6,184 nucleotides of DNA. Origin: an uncultured Lachnospiraceae bacterium. GTDB taxonomy: Bacteria; Bacillota; Clostridia; Lachnospirales; Lachnospiraceae. Position 1 is the stretch's first letter; each line of letters starts with the position of its first letter. The position numbers and the translations under genes are program-made. The notes under the pieces are model-generated. The model was given only the letters and a program-made list of their open reading frames with translations. It made no database searches and was not told the DNA's origin. Location of the stretch: the NCBI GenBank assembly GCA_910585065.1, contig CAJUCG010000208.1, positions 1 through 6,184 on the forward strand, read 5' to 3'. This document shows, piece by piece, positions 1 to 5,988 of this stretch.

Positions 1-95
1 TCAGTAAAGATGTCCTCCTCCTCTGTGTCCGCAGTATGGTTCAAAACCGCAAGTTCTGTCCCTGTTACATTTTCTTCTTTCCTCATATCTTCCAT
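1..95 (-). CDS. Start of next tail gene, probable tail assembly chaperone (partial, 3' end outside window)
   Basis: An ATG at 95-93 opens a frame that runs without a stop to the left edge, giving 31 complete codons that begin MEDMRKEENVTGTELAV. An AAGGAGA ribosome binding site lies at 106-112, 10 bases before this ATG, so it is preferred over the second ATG at 86-84. The visible part is hydrophilic and acidic, with a Glu/Asp run near residues 24-28, and has no recognisable domain. In contractile and lambda-like phages the gene just after the tube gene normally encodes the tail assembly chaperone (lambda G, P2 E), often made in two forms by a programmed frameshift near its end. That assignment rests on position only; the region where a frameshift would occur is outside the window. 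It starts 20 bases after the tube gene stop and is likely cotranscribed with it. Confidence 0.7.
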   Translation of the reverse strand, partial: MEDMRKEENVTGTELAVLNHTADTEEEDIFT

Positions 96-115
96 ATTTT
101 TCCACTCTCCTTTTC

Positions 116-634
116 TCAAATCTGACTCTTAATCTTTTCTAAAAGATCCACACCGCCAAGAATAAAAATACTGTTTAATTTATCCAGCTCCACCTGAGCA
201 ACATTATTGATGGTGATTTTAATGTAGGTAATCTCTTTTGTAATAGAAGGCTGTCCCTTACCTCCCTTTTTCAATACCCCCGGCTTAATCGCAAGGGTTC
301 TCCCTTTTATCGTAATCACGATCGGCTTCGAGTCCTTCGCCTGAGTCTGTGTATTAAATACCTCCATGGAGCCTCTAAGAATCACGGGGTTTGTACTTGC
401 AGCAAAGGTAAAGAAATTATCATGTAGATTTTCAAATGGAATTTCTATTTTCATACTGCCAAAACTTCCGATTACTTCACTTTCAATTTCTCCTGCCATT
501 CCCGCCACATTTAGCGTATCGGTCAGCGGTTCGAACGAAGGAATCGTGACCTCTGCCGACACCCCAATCAATCTTGTTTTTCCATCATATACATTGAAAT
601 TGTTTACCTTATCCGGCAATTCATAAATGTGCAT
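116..634 (-). CDS. Phage major tail tube protein (P2 FII family)
   Basis: This 172-residue protein should polymerise into the inner tube of a contractile tail, through which DNA passes and around which the sheath contracts. Its length matches the phage tube (P2 FII) family. Seen in the sequence: an N-terminal strand region with GVSAEVTIPSFEPLTDT at about residues 24-40, a Gly-rich turn with AGMAGEIE at about 44-51, an aromatic PFENLHDNFFTF stretch, VILRGSMEVFN at about 84-94, and a C-terminal beta-rich part with ITYIKITINN. These fit a two-sheet tube fold. It lies directly after the sheath gene, the usual sheath-tube pair. Its ATG shares a base with the sheath stop (TAATG), and its ribosome binding site AGGAGGT is written in the last sheath codons, so translation is probably coupled. 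The stop is TGA. Confidence 0.93.
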   Translation of the reverse strand: MHIYELPDKVNNFNVYDGKTRLIGVSAEVTIPSFEPLTDTLNVAGMAGEIESEVIGSFGSMKIEIPFENLHDNFFTFAASTNPVILRGSMEVFNTQTQAKDSKPIVITIKGRTLAIKPGVLKKGGKGQPSITKEITYIKITINNVAQVELDKLNSIFILGGVDLLEKIKSQI

Positions 635-2115
635 TAGTTACCTCCTGACAGTGCTGCCTCTAAAATTGTTGGATCAAACTCAAACTCGTTTTGAATATCC
701 TCCATTGGTGGATAGGTTGCGAGTCGTTCATGGAATTTAATATTTCCGCCAATAATCTGTGTAATTGGATTCTCTTCCCTGCTAAAGCTAATTTCCCCTC
801 CAGCGATATCGTCATGCCCCTTTAGTCCGTTCAGTGTCAGATTTTCCGACAACACAACATCCTCAATCTGTCGGTAGTTGGTTTTGTTTGATACCTTAGA
901 AAAAAAACTCCGCTTGAAATTATTCTCTATGTAGTCAAACATCATTACGGAAGTAACCCACCGATCCACAACGTCCGTTGAAACCGGATAAACCGATGTG
1001 TTATTTCCCCAGGCGAGAAAACCATCCACATTCACAGCAGAGATTACGCCATTGGCATTTAAATAATCGTTTGCTTCGTCCATGTCAAAGATAACCTCTG
1101 TTCCATCTTCCAACACAAGACCACTGATTTTTAATAGCTTATTATCACAGGAATCCGATGGAACTCCCCCATTCTCTGCTGCAATCTTTTGTAAAAGCGC
1201 AGAAAGCTGTGCGGAAAAATAATAGTGATACCCGTCCACATTAACCTTTGGCCACGCAGCAAACATCCGGCGATCGGAATATCCGTTTTTATTTTTCCAT
1301 TCTTTTACTGCATCAATTGAGGCAGCACCCTCCGCCCCTGAATCAATATCCGAAATCACTTTGCATGAAAACAGACTGTAAATCAACTGTGCTTTTGCGG
1401 TCATTGCCGTATTTACTGCTGGAATATGAGAAAATCCCGGTGCGATAAGCGTTCCTGGAACAATCCCAAATTTAGGGTAAATATCTGCAATTACTTCCAT
1501 CCCTTTTTTCAACCGAGTAGAAACATTATATCCACCAACAATATCCTGATAGGTTACACCCTCCGGATTCAGTTTTGTATAAGCGATTTTTACACCATTT
1601 GCCGCCTTTTTGACTCCTCCTTCGGTATATCCAATAATCGTTGTTCCATCGTCTGCGAACGAAGTAACATAATCGGTTCCCTCTTCTAATGTTTCCACAG
1701 CATCCCCATTCGCAACCGAAATCGAAATCTTATCATGTAATATCCCCTCTACGGGAATCAATGTCTTTTTGTTTGACACTTCAAAATCGGTTGCTGTTAC
1801 TGCTGTGATATGGTTTTCATTGGAGGGATCAAGCACATTGATCATTACCAGTGGTGCAACGGCAAACACCTGAAACGATGCATATACGCTCTGCATAATC
1901 GTATAATGCTGAAAATCTTCGCTCCATCCCATTTTTGCAACTGCATCCGACTTGCTGTATGCAACCATTGGCACATTCGCCGCCCTATACGGATCTGCTG
2001 CCATATTTATAGGAGCTGTACCAATCACTACGGTCACATTCGCCGCGCTGGTAATCGGTGCCGTTAATCCTGTGGATTTTCTTGTGGTGGAAATTCCATG
2101 TTTGTAAATTGACAT
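634..2115 (-). CDS. Contractile tail sheath protein
   Basis: This 493-residue protein is the outer sheath that shortens on host contact and drives the tube through the cell envelope. Recognisable family features are the N-terminal HGI...TGLTAP segment (residues 6-20), VVIGTAPI (29-36), LIAPGFSH (223-230), the VDGFLAWGNNTSVYP segment (363-377) where relatives commonly have WGNRT, and a C-terminal YPPMEDIQNEFEFD stretch (468-481) in the part that usually packs against the tube. Residues about 95-195, with many Gly/Thr/Asp turns, look like the extra surface domain that varies between sheaths. The start is ATG, with AAGGGGTGA just upstream and only one base separating it from the previous stop. 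The length is normal for phage tail sheaths. Family assignment is firm; domain limits are estimated by eye. Confidence 0.95.
   Translation of the reverse strand: MSIYKHGISTTRKSTGLTAPITSAANVTVVIGTAPINMAADPYRAANVPMVAYSKSDAVAKMGWSEDFQHYTIMQSVYASFQVFAVAPLVMINVLDPSNENHITAVTATDFEVSNKKTLIPVEGILHDKISISVANGDAVETLEEGTDYVTSFADDGTTIIGYTEGGVKKAANGVKIAYTKLNPEGVTYQDIVGGYNVSTRLKKGMEVIADIYPKFGIVPGTLIAPGFSHIPAVNTAMTAKAQLIYSLFSCKVISDIDSGAEGAASIDAVKEWKNKNGYSDRRMFAAWPKVNVDGYHYYFSAQLSALLQKIAAENGGVPSDSCDNKLLKISGLVLEDGTEVIFDMDEANDYLNANGVISAVNVDGFLAWGNNTSVYPVSTDVVDRWVTSVMMFDYIENNFKRSFFSKVSNKTNYRQIEDVVLSENLTLNGLKGHDDIAGGEISFSREENPITQIIGGNIKFHERLATYPPMEDIQNEFEFDPTILEAALSGGN
643..649 (-). promoter_or_regulatory. Ribosome binding site of the tube gene, inside the sheath gene
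   Basis: On the minus strand the last sheath codons read TCA GGA GGT AAC TAA, so the AGGAGGT site is coding sequence for the Ser-Gly-Gly tail of the sheath. It sits 5-8 bases before the tube ATG at 634. Ribosomes finishing the sheath are delivered straight to the tube start. Confidence 0.8.
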
Positions 2116-2116
2116 T

Positions 2117-2353
2117 TTATTTCACCCCTTTCAGATAATCCAGAACTTTGCAATAGGATACATTTTCTACGCTGCCTTGTTCGGAAAGTGCTTGTTTTGC
2201 CCCGGTAATCCGTTCAAGGGGGATAACCAAATTTTTTATCGCAGGGACACTTCCTGCAACTTCAGTAAACGATGCAGGAAGCCCATCAATAAATACTGTT
2301 CCCTCTTTCACTATCCCCGGAACACTTGGTCCAATATACATTTCCTGTTTCAT
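2117..2353 (-). CDS. Small protein of unknown function, upstream of sheath
   Basis: I do not recognise a characterised family. The protein is 78 residues, starting MKQEMYIGPSVPGIVKEGTV, with a Gly/Pro-rich N-terminal half that looks like small beta strands (IGPSVPGIV, TVFIDGLPASF), a middle PAIKNLVIPLERI, and a helical C-terminal part ending VLDYLKGVK. There is no signal peptide or membrane segment. I chose the ATG at 2353 because it forms an ATGA overlap with the preceding stop and lies 7 bases after an AGGAGG site; an ATG at 2359 (80 residues, MDMKQEM...) is possible but lies only 1-4 bases after the same purine run. It ends one base before the sheath start. In Mu-like phages a small gene (gp38, DUF2635) occupies the equivalent place before the sheath, but I see no clear sequence match. 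A role in sheath or tail assembly is inferred from position alone. Confidence 0.85.
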   Translation of the reverse strand: MKQEMYIGPSVPGIVKEGTVFIDGLPASFTEVAGSVPAIKNLVIPLERITGAKQALSEQGSVENVSYCKVLDYLKGVK

Positions 2354-2817
2354 ATCCATTCCTCCTCCTCTGTGATAATAAATAGTTCACACTTTGCTTG
2401 AATTCCTCCCATAAAATAGGGGTAAGTATCTTCCTCCTGTAACATTGTTTTCACCGGATATTCAAGGCGAAATGCTCCCTTTATGATTCCTTTGCGGAAA
2501 AAGTGCTGCTTTAATCGTTCTAGGATTTGCAGTACATCCCGAAATCCCTGATTGTCCTTCTCTTTATCAATAATTCCAACCACAAAATAAATGTCTGCCA
2601 GTTCTTTTCCCTCATGTGCATTTTCAATATCTGAACTCTCATAGCATACACATACATAAGGATAAAGTTTTTCATCATTCTTCTCTTCTTTTAACGGAAG
2701 ATTCTGTGTATAGATATTGATTGGGATCTCATTGCCCTTCGCGCTGCGCAGACAAAATCCCTTTAATGCCTCTCTGGATTCTTCTGCCAGCGCATCTAAT
2801 AACTCGATTATGGTCAA
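2350..2817 (-). CDS. Putative tail terminator / tail completion protein (lambda gpU position)
   Basis: This 155-residue protein has the size and alternating strand/helix pattern of tail terminator proteins, which cap the growing tail and join it to the head. The N-terminal helix (TIIELLDALAEESREALKGF) is followed by a LYPYVCVCYES strand (about residues 51-61), an acidic segment, ADIYFVVGIID (about 74-84), a helix FRDVLQILERLKQHFF (92-107) and FRLEYPVKTML (117-127). The end, LFIITEEEEWI, is acidic. It follows the Z homologue, as U follows Z in lambda. The start codon is TTG, supported by a full AAGGAGG site 8 bases upstream; no better in-frame start exists nearby. It starts two bases after the previous stop and overlaps the next gene by four bases (ATGA). 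The gene is certain; the terminator role is inferred from order, size and pattern. Confidence 0.8.
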   Translation of the reverse strand: MTIIELLDALAEESREALKGFCLRSAKGNEIPINIYTQNLPLKEEKNDEKLYPYVCVCYESSDIENAHEGKELADIYFVVGIIDKEKDNQGFRDVLQILERLKQHFFRKGIIKGAFRLEYPVKTMLQEEDTYPYFMGGIQAKCELFIITEEEEWI

Positions 2818-2819
2818 TC

Positions 2820-3407
2820 CTATTCCCTCCTTAGAATGTTTTCGATTTCTGCGTCAATGCGCTTCTTTAGCGTATTTTTTGCCTCTTCCTGAACTCGTCC
2901 CATAACCTCCGCATTTTTTAACATCTGAGGAACAGATGGACCAAAAAGCTGCTTGATTGGCATTGCGGCAGAAGACTTGCGCCGAAATACTCCCTTATGT
3001 CCCGATCCCATCACGGCAATAAATGCCTTGGGGTTTACATCAAGAGGTTTTCTCTCCTTCCCTTTTTTCACTGACACCTTATAAACATTAGGGGATACGT
3101 TTCCTCTGGAATAGTGAATTGGTCTGTTCGGACTGACTTTAAATTTTGATAACGCAATCGGGGAAGCTTTTGAAACCGCTGCGCCGGACAGGTTTGTTTT
3201 TGTTGCCCTGCTTGTTTTTATCGTCTTTTTTACTTCGGTTGAAGTAGTATAGTATCGCTGCACCGTTTCCTGCGCCATATTTTTTTTCACGTTGGTGACT
3301 GTTCGATTGATTGCGTTCGCAATTACTGAGGGGGCTTCGTTGCAAAGCACCCCCAGCCGCTTTTTCACTTCCTGAATATTATCTACCTCCACCTTCATCT
3401 CAATCAA
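2820..3407 (-). CDS. Minor tail protein Z homologue (tail completion)
   Basis: This 195-residue basic protein resembles the prophage minor tail protein Z (gpZ) family. Lambda gpZ acts late in tail maturation, and tails made without it attach to heads but give poorly infectious particles. Visible hallmarks are a helical N-terminal region with VIANAINRTVTNVKKNMA (28-45), a YYTTSTEVKKTIK segment (52-64), a Lys/Arg-rich centre, AFIAVMGSGHKGVFRR (128-143), and IKQLFGPSVPQML (151-163), the last two being the clearest family signatures. The C-terminal helix ends EIENILRRE. The proposed TTG start at 3407 overlaps the preceding TGA and follows a GGGGGTGA purine run by 7 bases. An ATG three codons later (3398, 192 residues) has almost no ribosome binding site of its own but cannot be excluded. 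Confidence 0.85.
   Translation of the reverse strand: MIEMKVEVDNIQEVKKRLGVLCNEAPSVIANAINRTVTNVKKNMAQETVQRYYTTSTEVKKTIKTSRATKTNLSGAAVSKASPIALSKFKVSPNRPIHYSRGNVSPNVYKVSVKKGKERKPLDVNPKAFIAVMGSGHKGVFRRKSSAAMPIKQLFGPSVPQMLKNAEVMGRVQEEAKNTLKKRIDAEIENILRRE
2826..2832 (-). promoter_or_regulatory. Strong ribosome binding site that fixes a TTG start
   Basis: The minus strand reads AAGGAGG, a full match to the anti-Shine-Dalgarno core, followed by 8 bases and then TTG at 2817-2815. It lies in the last codons of the Z homologue. The spacing is optimal, so TTG is very likely the true start of the 155-residue gene. Confidence 0.85.
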
Positions 3408-3724
3408 TGCGCATTCACCCCCAAAACAATCGCATACATTCCATCCGTTAGCTTAACATCGGTTATCATGTACATCTCTCCGTCAAAATCCATATACTGT
3501 TTTGGCACTGGTTCAAAATTTAACTCCGACTTTTGTACAAAAATCAACACGGAATTGGTAAACAGGCTGGCGGTTTCCACTTCTCTGTGGATGTACAGTT
3601 CTGCCAATTCTTCATTGTCTACAATTACCAGTGTTTCCGCTCCATTGATCCTATGGAGTTCTGCGAATTCCTCCGGATTAAAAAAAACACTCATATCTTC
3701 TGCTAATTGCTCTTTCAACCCCAT
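3404..3724 (-). CDS. Small head-tail joining protein (lambda FII position)
   Basis: This 106-residue protein lies where lambda FII (head-tail joining or stopper) would be. It has an N-terminal helix MGLKEQLAEDMSVFF, then NPEEFAELHRINGAETLVIVDNEEL (residues 16-40), and a C-terminal beta-rich part with SVLIFVQ, the FDGEMYMITDVKLTDGMYAIVLG segment (79-101) and a short end. The pattern of FF-N-x-EEFAE, then a hydrophobic VIVD strand, then a late DGxxYxI-xDV hairpin is one I associate with small phage proteins coded just after the capsid and FI-like genes in Clostridial prophages. Such proteins bind the portal end of the filled head and close it. It starts two bases after the previous stop and its ATG follows a short-spaced GGAG. 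The stop overlaps the start of the Z gene. The function is inferred. Confidence 0.75.
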   Translation of the reverse strand: MGLKEQLAEDMSVFFNPEEFAELHRINGAETLVIVDNEELAELYIHREVETASLFTNSVLIFVQKSELNFEPVPKQYMDFDGEMYMITDVKLTDGMYAIVLGVNAH

Positions 3725-3726
3725 CT

Positions 3727-4089
3727 CTACTCCATTTTCTCCTCGATATAGTTAAGCAAGGCATCGATCATATCATTTTTCAGCATATCCGAAGCAAGGG
3801 AAAGACCAATGGATTCTGCATAATCCACAAGTTCCTCTTTATTCATCTTTTTTAAGGCTGCTTCCTCTTTGTACCCGGCATCACCAATTTCTCCCTCTTC
3901 CTCCTCTTCCGCTTCCGGAAGGTAAATACCCAACTCCATGGGATTCTTTGCATTTTCCTCCGGCACTTCCAAAAGAAAATGATTCTTTTTTAAGAATGCC
4001 ATATCCAGTGCAGAAAGTTTTTCTTCTATCACTTCCCCGGGTGCATAGTTTCTCGTTGCCGTTTGAATATTTACTCTTGCTTTCATCAT
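3727..4089 (-). CDS. Acidic FI-position protein with a HeH/SAP-like C-terminus
   Basis: This 120-residue protein follows the capsid gene, where lambda has FI, a DNA packaging accessory protein. Three parts are visible: an N-terminal part (1-42) with TATRNYAPGEVIEEKLSALDMAFLKKNHF, similar in style to small phage head proteins that begin with a short beta hairpin and a helix; a strongly acidic linker (about 43-75) containing a run of Glu at 59-65; and a C-terminal helical pair (81-117), KMNKEELVDYAESIGL...DMLKNDMIDALLNYI, which looks like a HeH/LEM/SAP-type helix-extension-helix module. Such modules often bind nucleic acid or protein partners. The first of two adjacent ATGs (4089 and 4086) is best placed, 8 bases after AGGAGG, which lies in the last capsid codons. 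Family membership is not proven; the packaging or connector role is inferred from position and composition. Confidence 0.75.
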   Translation of the reverse strand: MMKARVNIQTATRNYAPGEVIEEKLSALDMAFLKKNHFLLEVPEENAKNPMELGIYLPEAEEEEEGEIGDAGYKEEAALKKMNKEELVDYAESIGLSLASDMLKNDMIDALLNYIEEKME

Positions 4090-4092
4090 CCT

Positions 4093-5145
4093 TTACTCCT
4101 CCTCTTGCTCCGCACTCTGCCCGTTTGGATAGATTACACACCAGCTTTGCACATCAAGCGGGCGAGGCAGCGGACGGGAGGTAAGGCGGAATGTCTTTAC
4201 TTCCGACTTCTCATTGCAATAGATTTTGGGTACTTCCTTCGCCTCATAGGACTGAAATTTTTTATCCTCCATCTGTGTAATCAGACCAAACTCAATTGCT
4301 CCTTCCCCCTCCGAATGCGCCATAAGGCAAGCACCTGCCGGGATAATCCCTTCCTCTTTTCCCTCATCATTCAGGAAAAACTCATCGTAGGAATAGATCT
4401 CCATTCCCAACTCTGCAATCTTGCCGTAATACGTAAGCGCATCATCCACAATACGGGGCTTGATCTCCACATTTTGCATATGCCGGAGATCCATTGCGGA
4501 CTTGATAAATGGATTGTTGATAAATATGTCAATCAGATCCGAAGCAAAAATCAATATATCCGGGGTTCTCCCGGTTTCTTTGATAATATTTCTCCGCCGT
4601 TCTCTTAAAAACGGGATTGGATTTACGGTTGATAAACTCCAATACCGATCCGATGTCAGCACAAAAATATTTTCAAATCCATAGTCAACCTGTACATCCA
4701 CTCCGGCTTCCTCATCCACAACGTCAAGCTTGCCCCAAAAGAGAATTTGTCTGCACATCCATTCAATTCTTCGCTGAATGGATTCATCCAACTCTTTATA
4801 ATCCATGGCAAGAAGCTCATCTTCTCGTTCGGACGGTGTGCGCTTACTGTAGATATTTTCACCCAAAGCCCGCTTTGAAATATCATCCACTGTCAGCACT
4901 CTTTCTGGCGCAAGGCGGGGTGTAGTAAATTCCTTTGTCTGAAATCCCTGTCTTGTGATTACTTTCCCGCCAATTCTAGGGGAAACGAACGGAGCCATAA
5001 CGCGCTTTCCCTTCTTTACATCAAATTCCACCTTTTCGGTAAGATGCGTCCGCTCCACCGGAAAAAATTTCTCGGTAAGGAACTTCCGCACAGGCGGATT
5101 GATTTCAATTGCTTCAATCATTTCTCTTGTGGTATACTCTCCCAT
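4093..5145 (-). CDS. Major capsid protein (lambda gpE family)
   Basis: This 350-residue protein should form the icosahedral head shell. It is close in length to lambda gpE (341) and carries the gpE family layout: an N-terminal arm with EINPPVRKFLTEKFFP (about 14-29), FDVKKGKRVMAPFVSPRIGG (about 40-59), then GFQTKEFTTPRLAPERVLTV where relatives also have a conserved Pro before a strand, a long helix with RRIEWMCRQILFWGKLDV (about 125-142), and DYGFEN (154-159). The second half has RTPDILIFASDLIDIFINNP and the C-terminal strand segments typical of the HK97-like fold. The ATG at 5145 follows AAGGGAG by 7 bases, and the gap to the previous gene is 14 bases. The end is acidic (EQEEE). It lies directly after the gpD-type decoration gene, the lambda D-E order. 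No truncation or frameshift is seen. Confidence 0.95.
   Translation of the reverse strand: MGEYTTREMIEAIEINPPVRKFLTEKFFPVERTHLTEKVEFDVKKGKRVMAPFVSPRIGGKVITRQGFQTKEFTTPRLAPERVLTVDDISKRALGENIYSKRTPSEREDELLAMDYKELDESIQRRIEWMCRQILFWGKLDVVDEEAGVDVQVDYGFENIFVLTSDRYWSLSTVNPIPFLRERRRNIIKETGRTPDILIFASDLIDIFINNPFIKSAMDLRHMQNVEIKPRIVDDALTYYGKIAELGMEIYSYDEFFLNDEGKEEGIIPAGACLMAHSEGEGAIEFGLITQMEDKKFQSYEAKEVPKIYCNEKSEVKTFRLTSRPLPRPLDVQSWCVIYPNGQSAEQEEE
4098..4103 (-). promoter_or_regulatory. Ribosome binding site of the FI-position gene, inside the capsid gene
   Basis: The capsid gene ends with codons for Gln and three Glu (CAA GAG GAG GAG TAA on the minus strand), which together supply AGGAGG 8 bases before the next ATG at 4089. 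This fits coupled translation. Confidence 0.75.
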
Positions 5146-5159
5146 ACTTACTCTCCCTT

Positions 5160-5573
5160 CTAATATTCCTGCACTGTGCGAAGAAAAATCCCCAATTTCC
5201 GCAATTCCGTTTCATGAGCAGCGATCTCTTTTCCCTCTGGAAGGAAAATCGCCGCACGGTTAAATGTACCCGAAACATAGGCGGTTGTTACCACATCGGA
5301 AAGCACCGCCGCCACATCATCCGTTAGGATGCAATCTGCCCCGATGGTTGCCGATGTTTTCGTTGCACTTTCCCCTTCCCCCACAGAGATTTCTTCCGTG
5401 GTATCTGTCTGCTTATATGTGCCATCCGCAGCTTGTCCCATCAACGTACCGCGCTTTAAAACGCCCTGCTCCTTTGCTACTTTGATTCCCTTTACCGTGA
5501 TGGGGATTGCACTGTCCGCAATTAACTTGTCAGGAACAAATGTTCCCGTTGTCTGATACAGGTTTTCGCTCAT
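5160..5573 (-). CDS. Head decoration protein (lambda gpD family)
   Basis: This 137-residue protein matches the gpD family, trimers of which bind the outside of the expanded head and stabilise it against packed DNA. Features are PITVKGIKVAKEQGVLKRGTL (about 24-44), the usual GxLxRGTxxG strand-turn, then GQAADGTYKQ, IGADCILTDDVAAVL (residues about 77-91), and YVSGTFNRAAIFLP (about 99-112), the typical ending of the domain. The C-terminal tail EIAAHETELRKLGIFLRTVQEY is helical. The ATG at 5573 is chosen because GGAGGT lies 9 bases upstream; an in-frame ATG at 5612 would add 13 residues but overlaps the protease gene by 32 bases and has no good site. The start lies seven bases after the protease stop. 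The capsid gene follows. Confidence 0.92.
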   Translation of the reverse strand: MSENLYQTTGTFVPDKLIADSAIPITVKGIKVAKEQGVLKRGTLMGQAADGTYKQTDTTEEISVGEGESATKTSATIGADCILTDDVAAVLSDVVTTAYVSGTFNRAAIFLPEGKEIAAHETELRKLGIFLRTVQEY

Positions 5574-5580
5574 CCTGTTT

Positions 5581-5988
5581 TTACCTCCGCTTTCTTTTAA
5601 ATTTCTCTGCAAGATTTCTTACCTTAACTTCCTGTTCCTCGGCAGACTCTACGCTATCCGCAAATCCTGCATTTGCCGTAGGCATAATTTCGCTGGTTCC
5701 GGATTCGTTAATATCCTGTTTCATGTTGGATAATGTTGCTGCTGCCATAATTCCATTTGCCTTGAATGCTTCTAGCGCAAGGGCTTCTGCGGTGATTTTT
5801 CTCTCTCCATACTTAGCCTTCATCACCATGCCATCTGAAATCTGTCCGGCAATCTCATCAATTGCCTTTAGGCGTGCATTTTCGGCATTTGTCGCTTCCA
5901 ATGCAGCGGACTCTTTGATTTGCTGCACAAGTGCAGGGTACTTTGCCGTTAATTCCTCGACAGTTGAAATTTTCTCTGATTCCTCCAT
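5581..5988 (-). CDS. Nested in-frame scaffold protein (lambda Nu3-like internal start)
   Basis: Within the protease frame an ATG at 5988-5986 begins a 135-residue product, starting MEESEKISTVEEL and ending with the basic KFKRKRR. It is preceded by AAGGAGG at an 8-base spacing, as good as any site in the operon, which would be hard to explain as chance inside a coding region. The product is a mostly helical protein with a Glu-rich start, heptad-like Leu/Ile/Ala spacing around residues 20-60, a disordered Ser/Glu/Asn-rich stretch (about 85-120), and a positively charged C-terminus of the type scaffolds use to bind capsid protein. In lambda, Nu3 is made in exactly this way from the end of gene C. 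Separate production of this form is inferred, not shown. Confidence 0.72.
   Translation of the reverse strand: MEESEKISTVEELTAKYPALVQQIKESAALEATNAENARLKAIDEIAGQISDGMVMKAKYGERKITAEALALEAFKANGIMAAATLSNMKQDINESGTSEIMPTANAGFADSVESAEEQEVKVRNLAEKFKRKRR

Noticed and set aside
3139..4141. Overlapping minus-strand frames within the Z homologue (3139-3345) and across the FI-position gene (3881-4141)
   Set aside because: Their products are low-complexity and Lys/Gly/Arg-rich, they lie out of frame inside better supported genes, and they have no own ribosome binding site.
4063..4608. A 181-codon plus-strand open frame opposite the capsid gene
   Set aside because: Antisense to a firmly identified capsid gene, with no recognisable domain; treated as a shadow.
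5574..5612. A 13-residue N-terminal extension of the decoration protein from an ATG at 5612
   Set aside because: It would overlap the protease gene by 32 bases, and the GGAGGT site points to the ATG at 5573, which also gives a normal gpD-type N-terminus.
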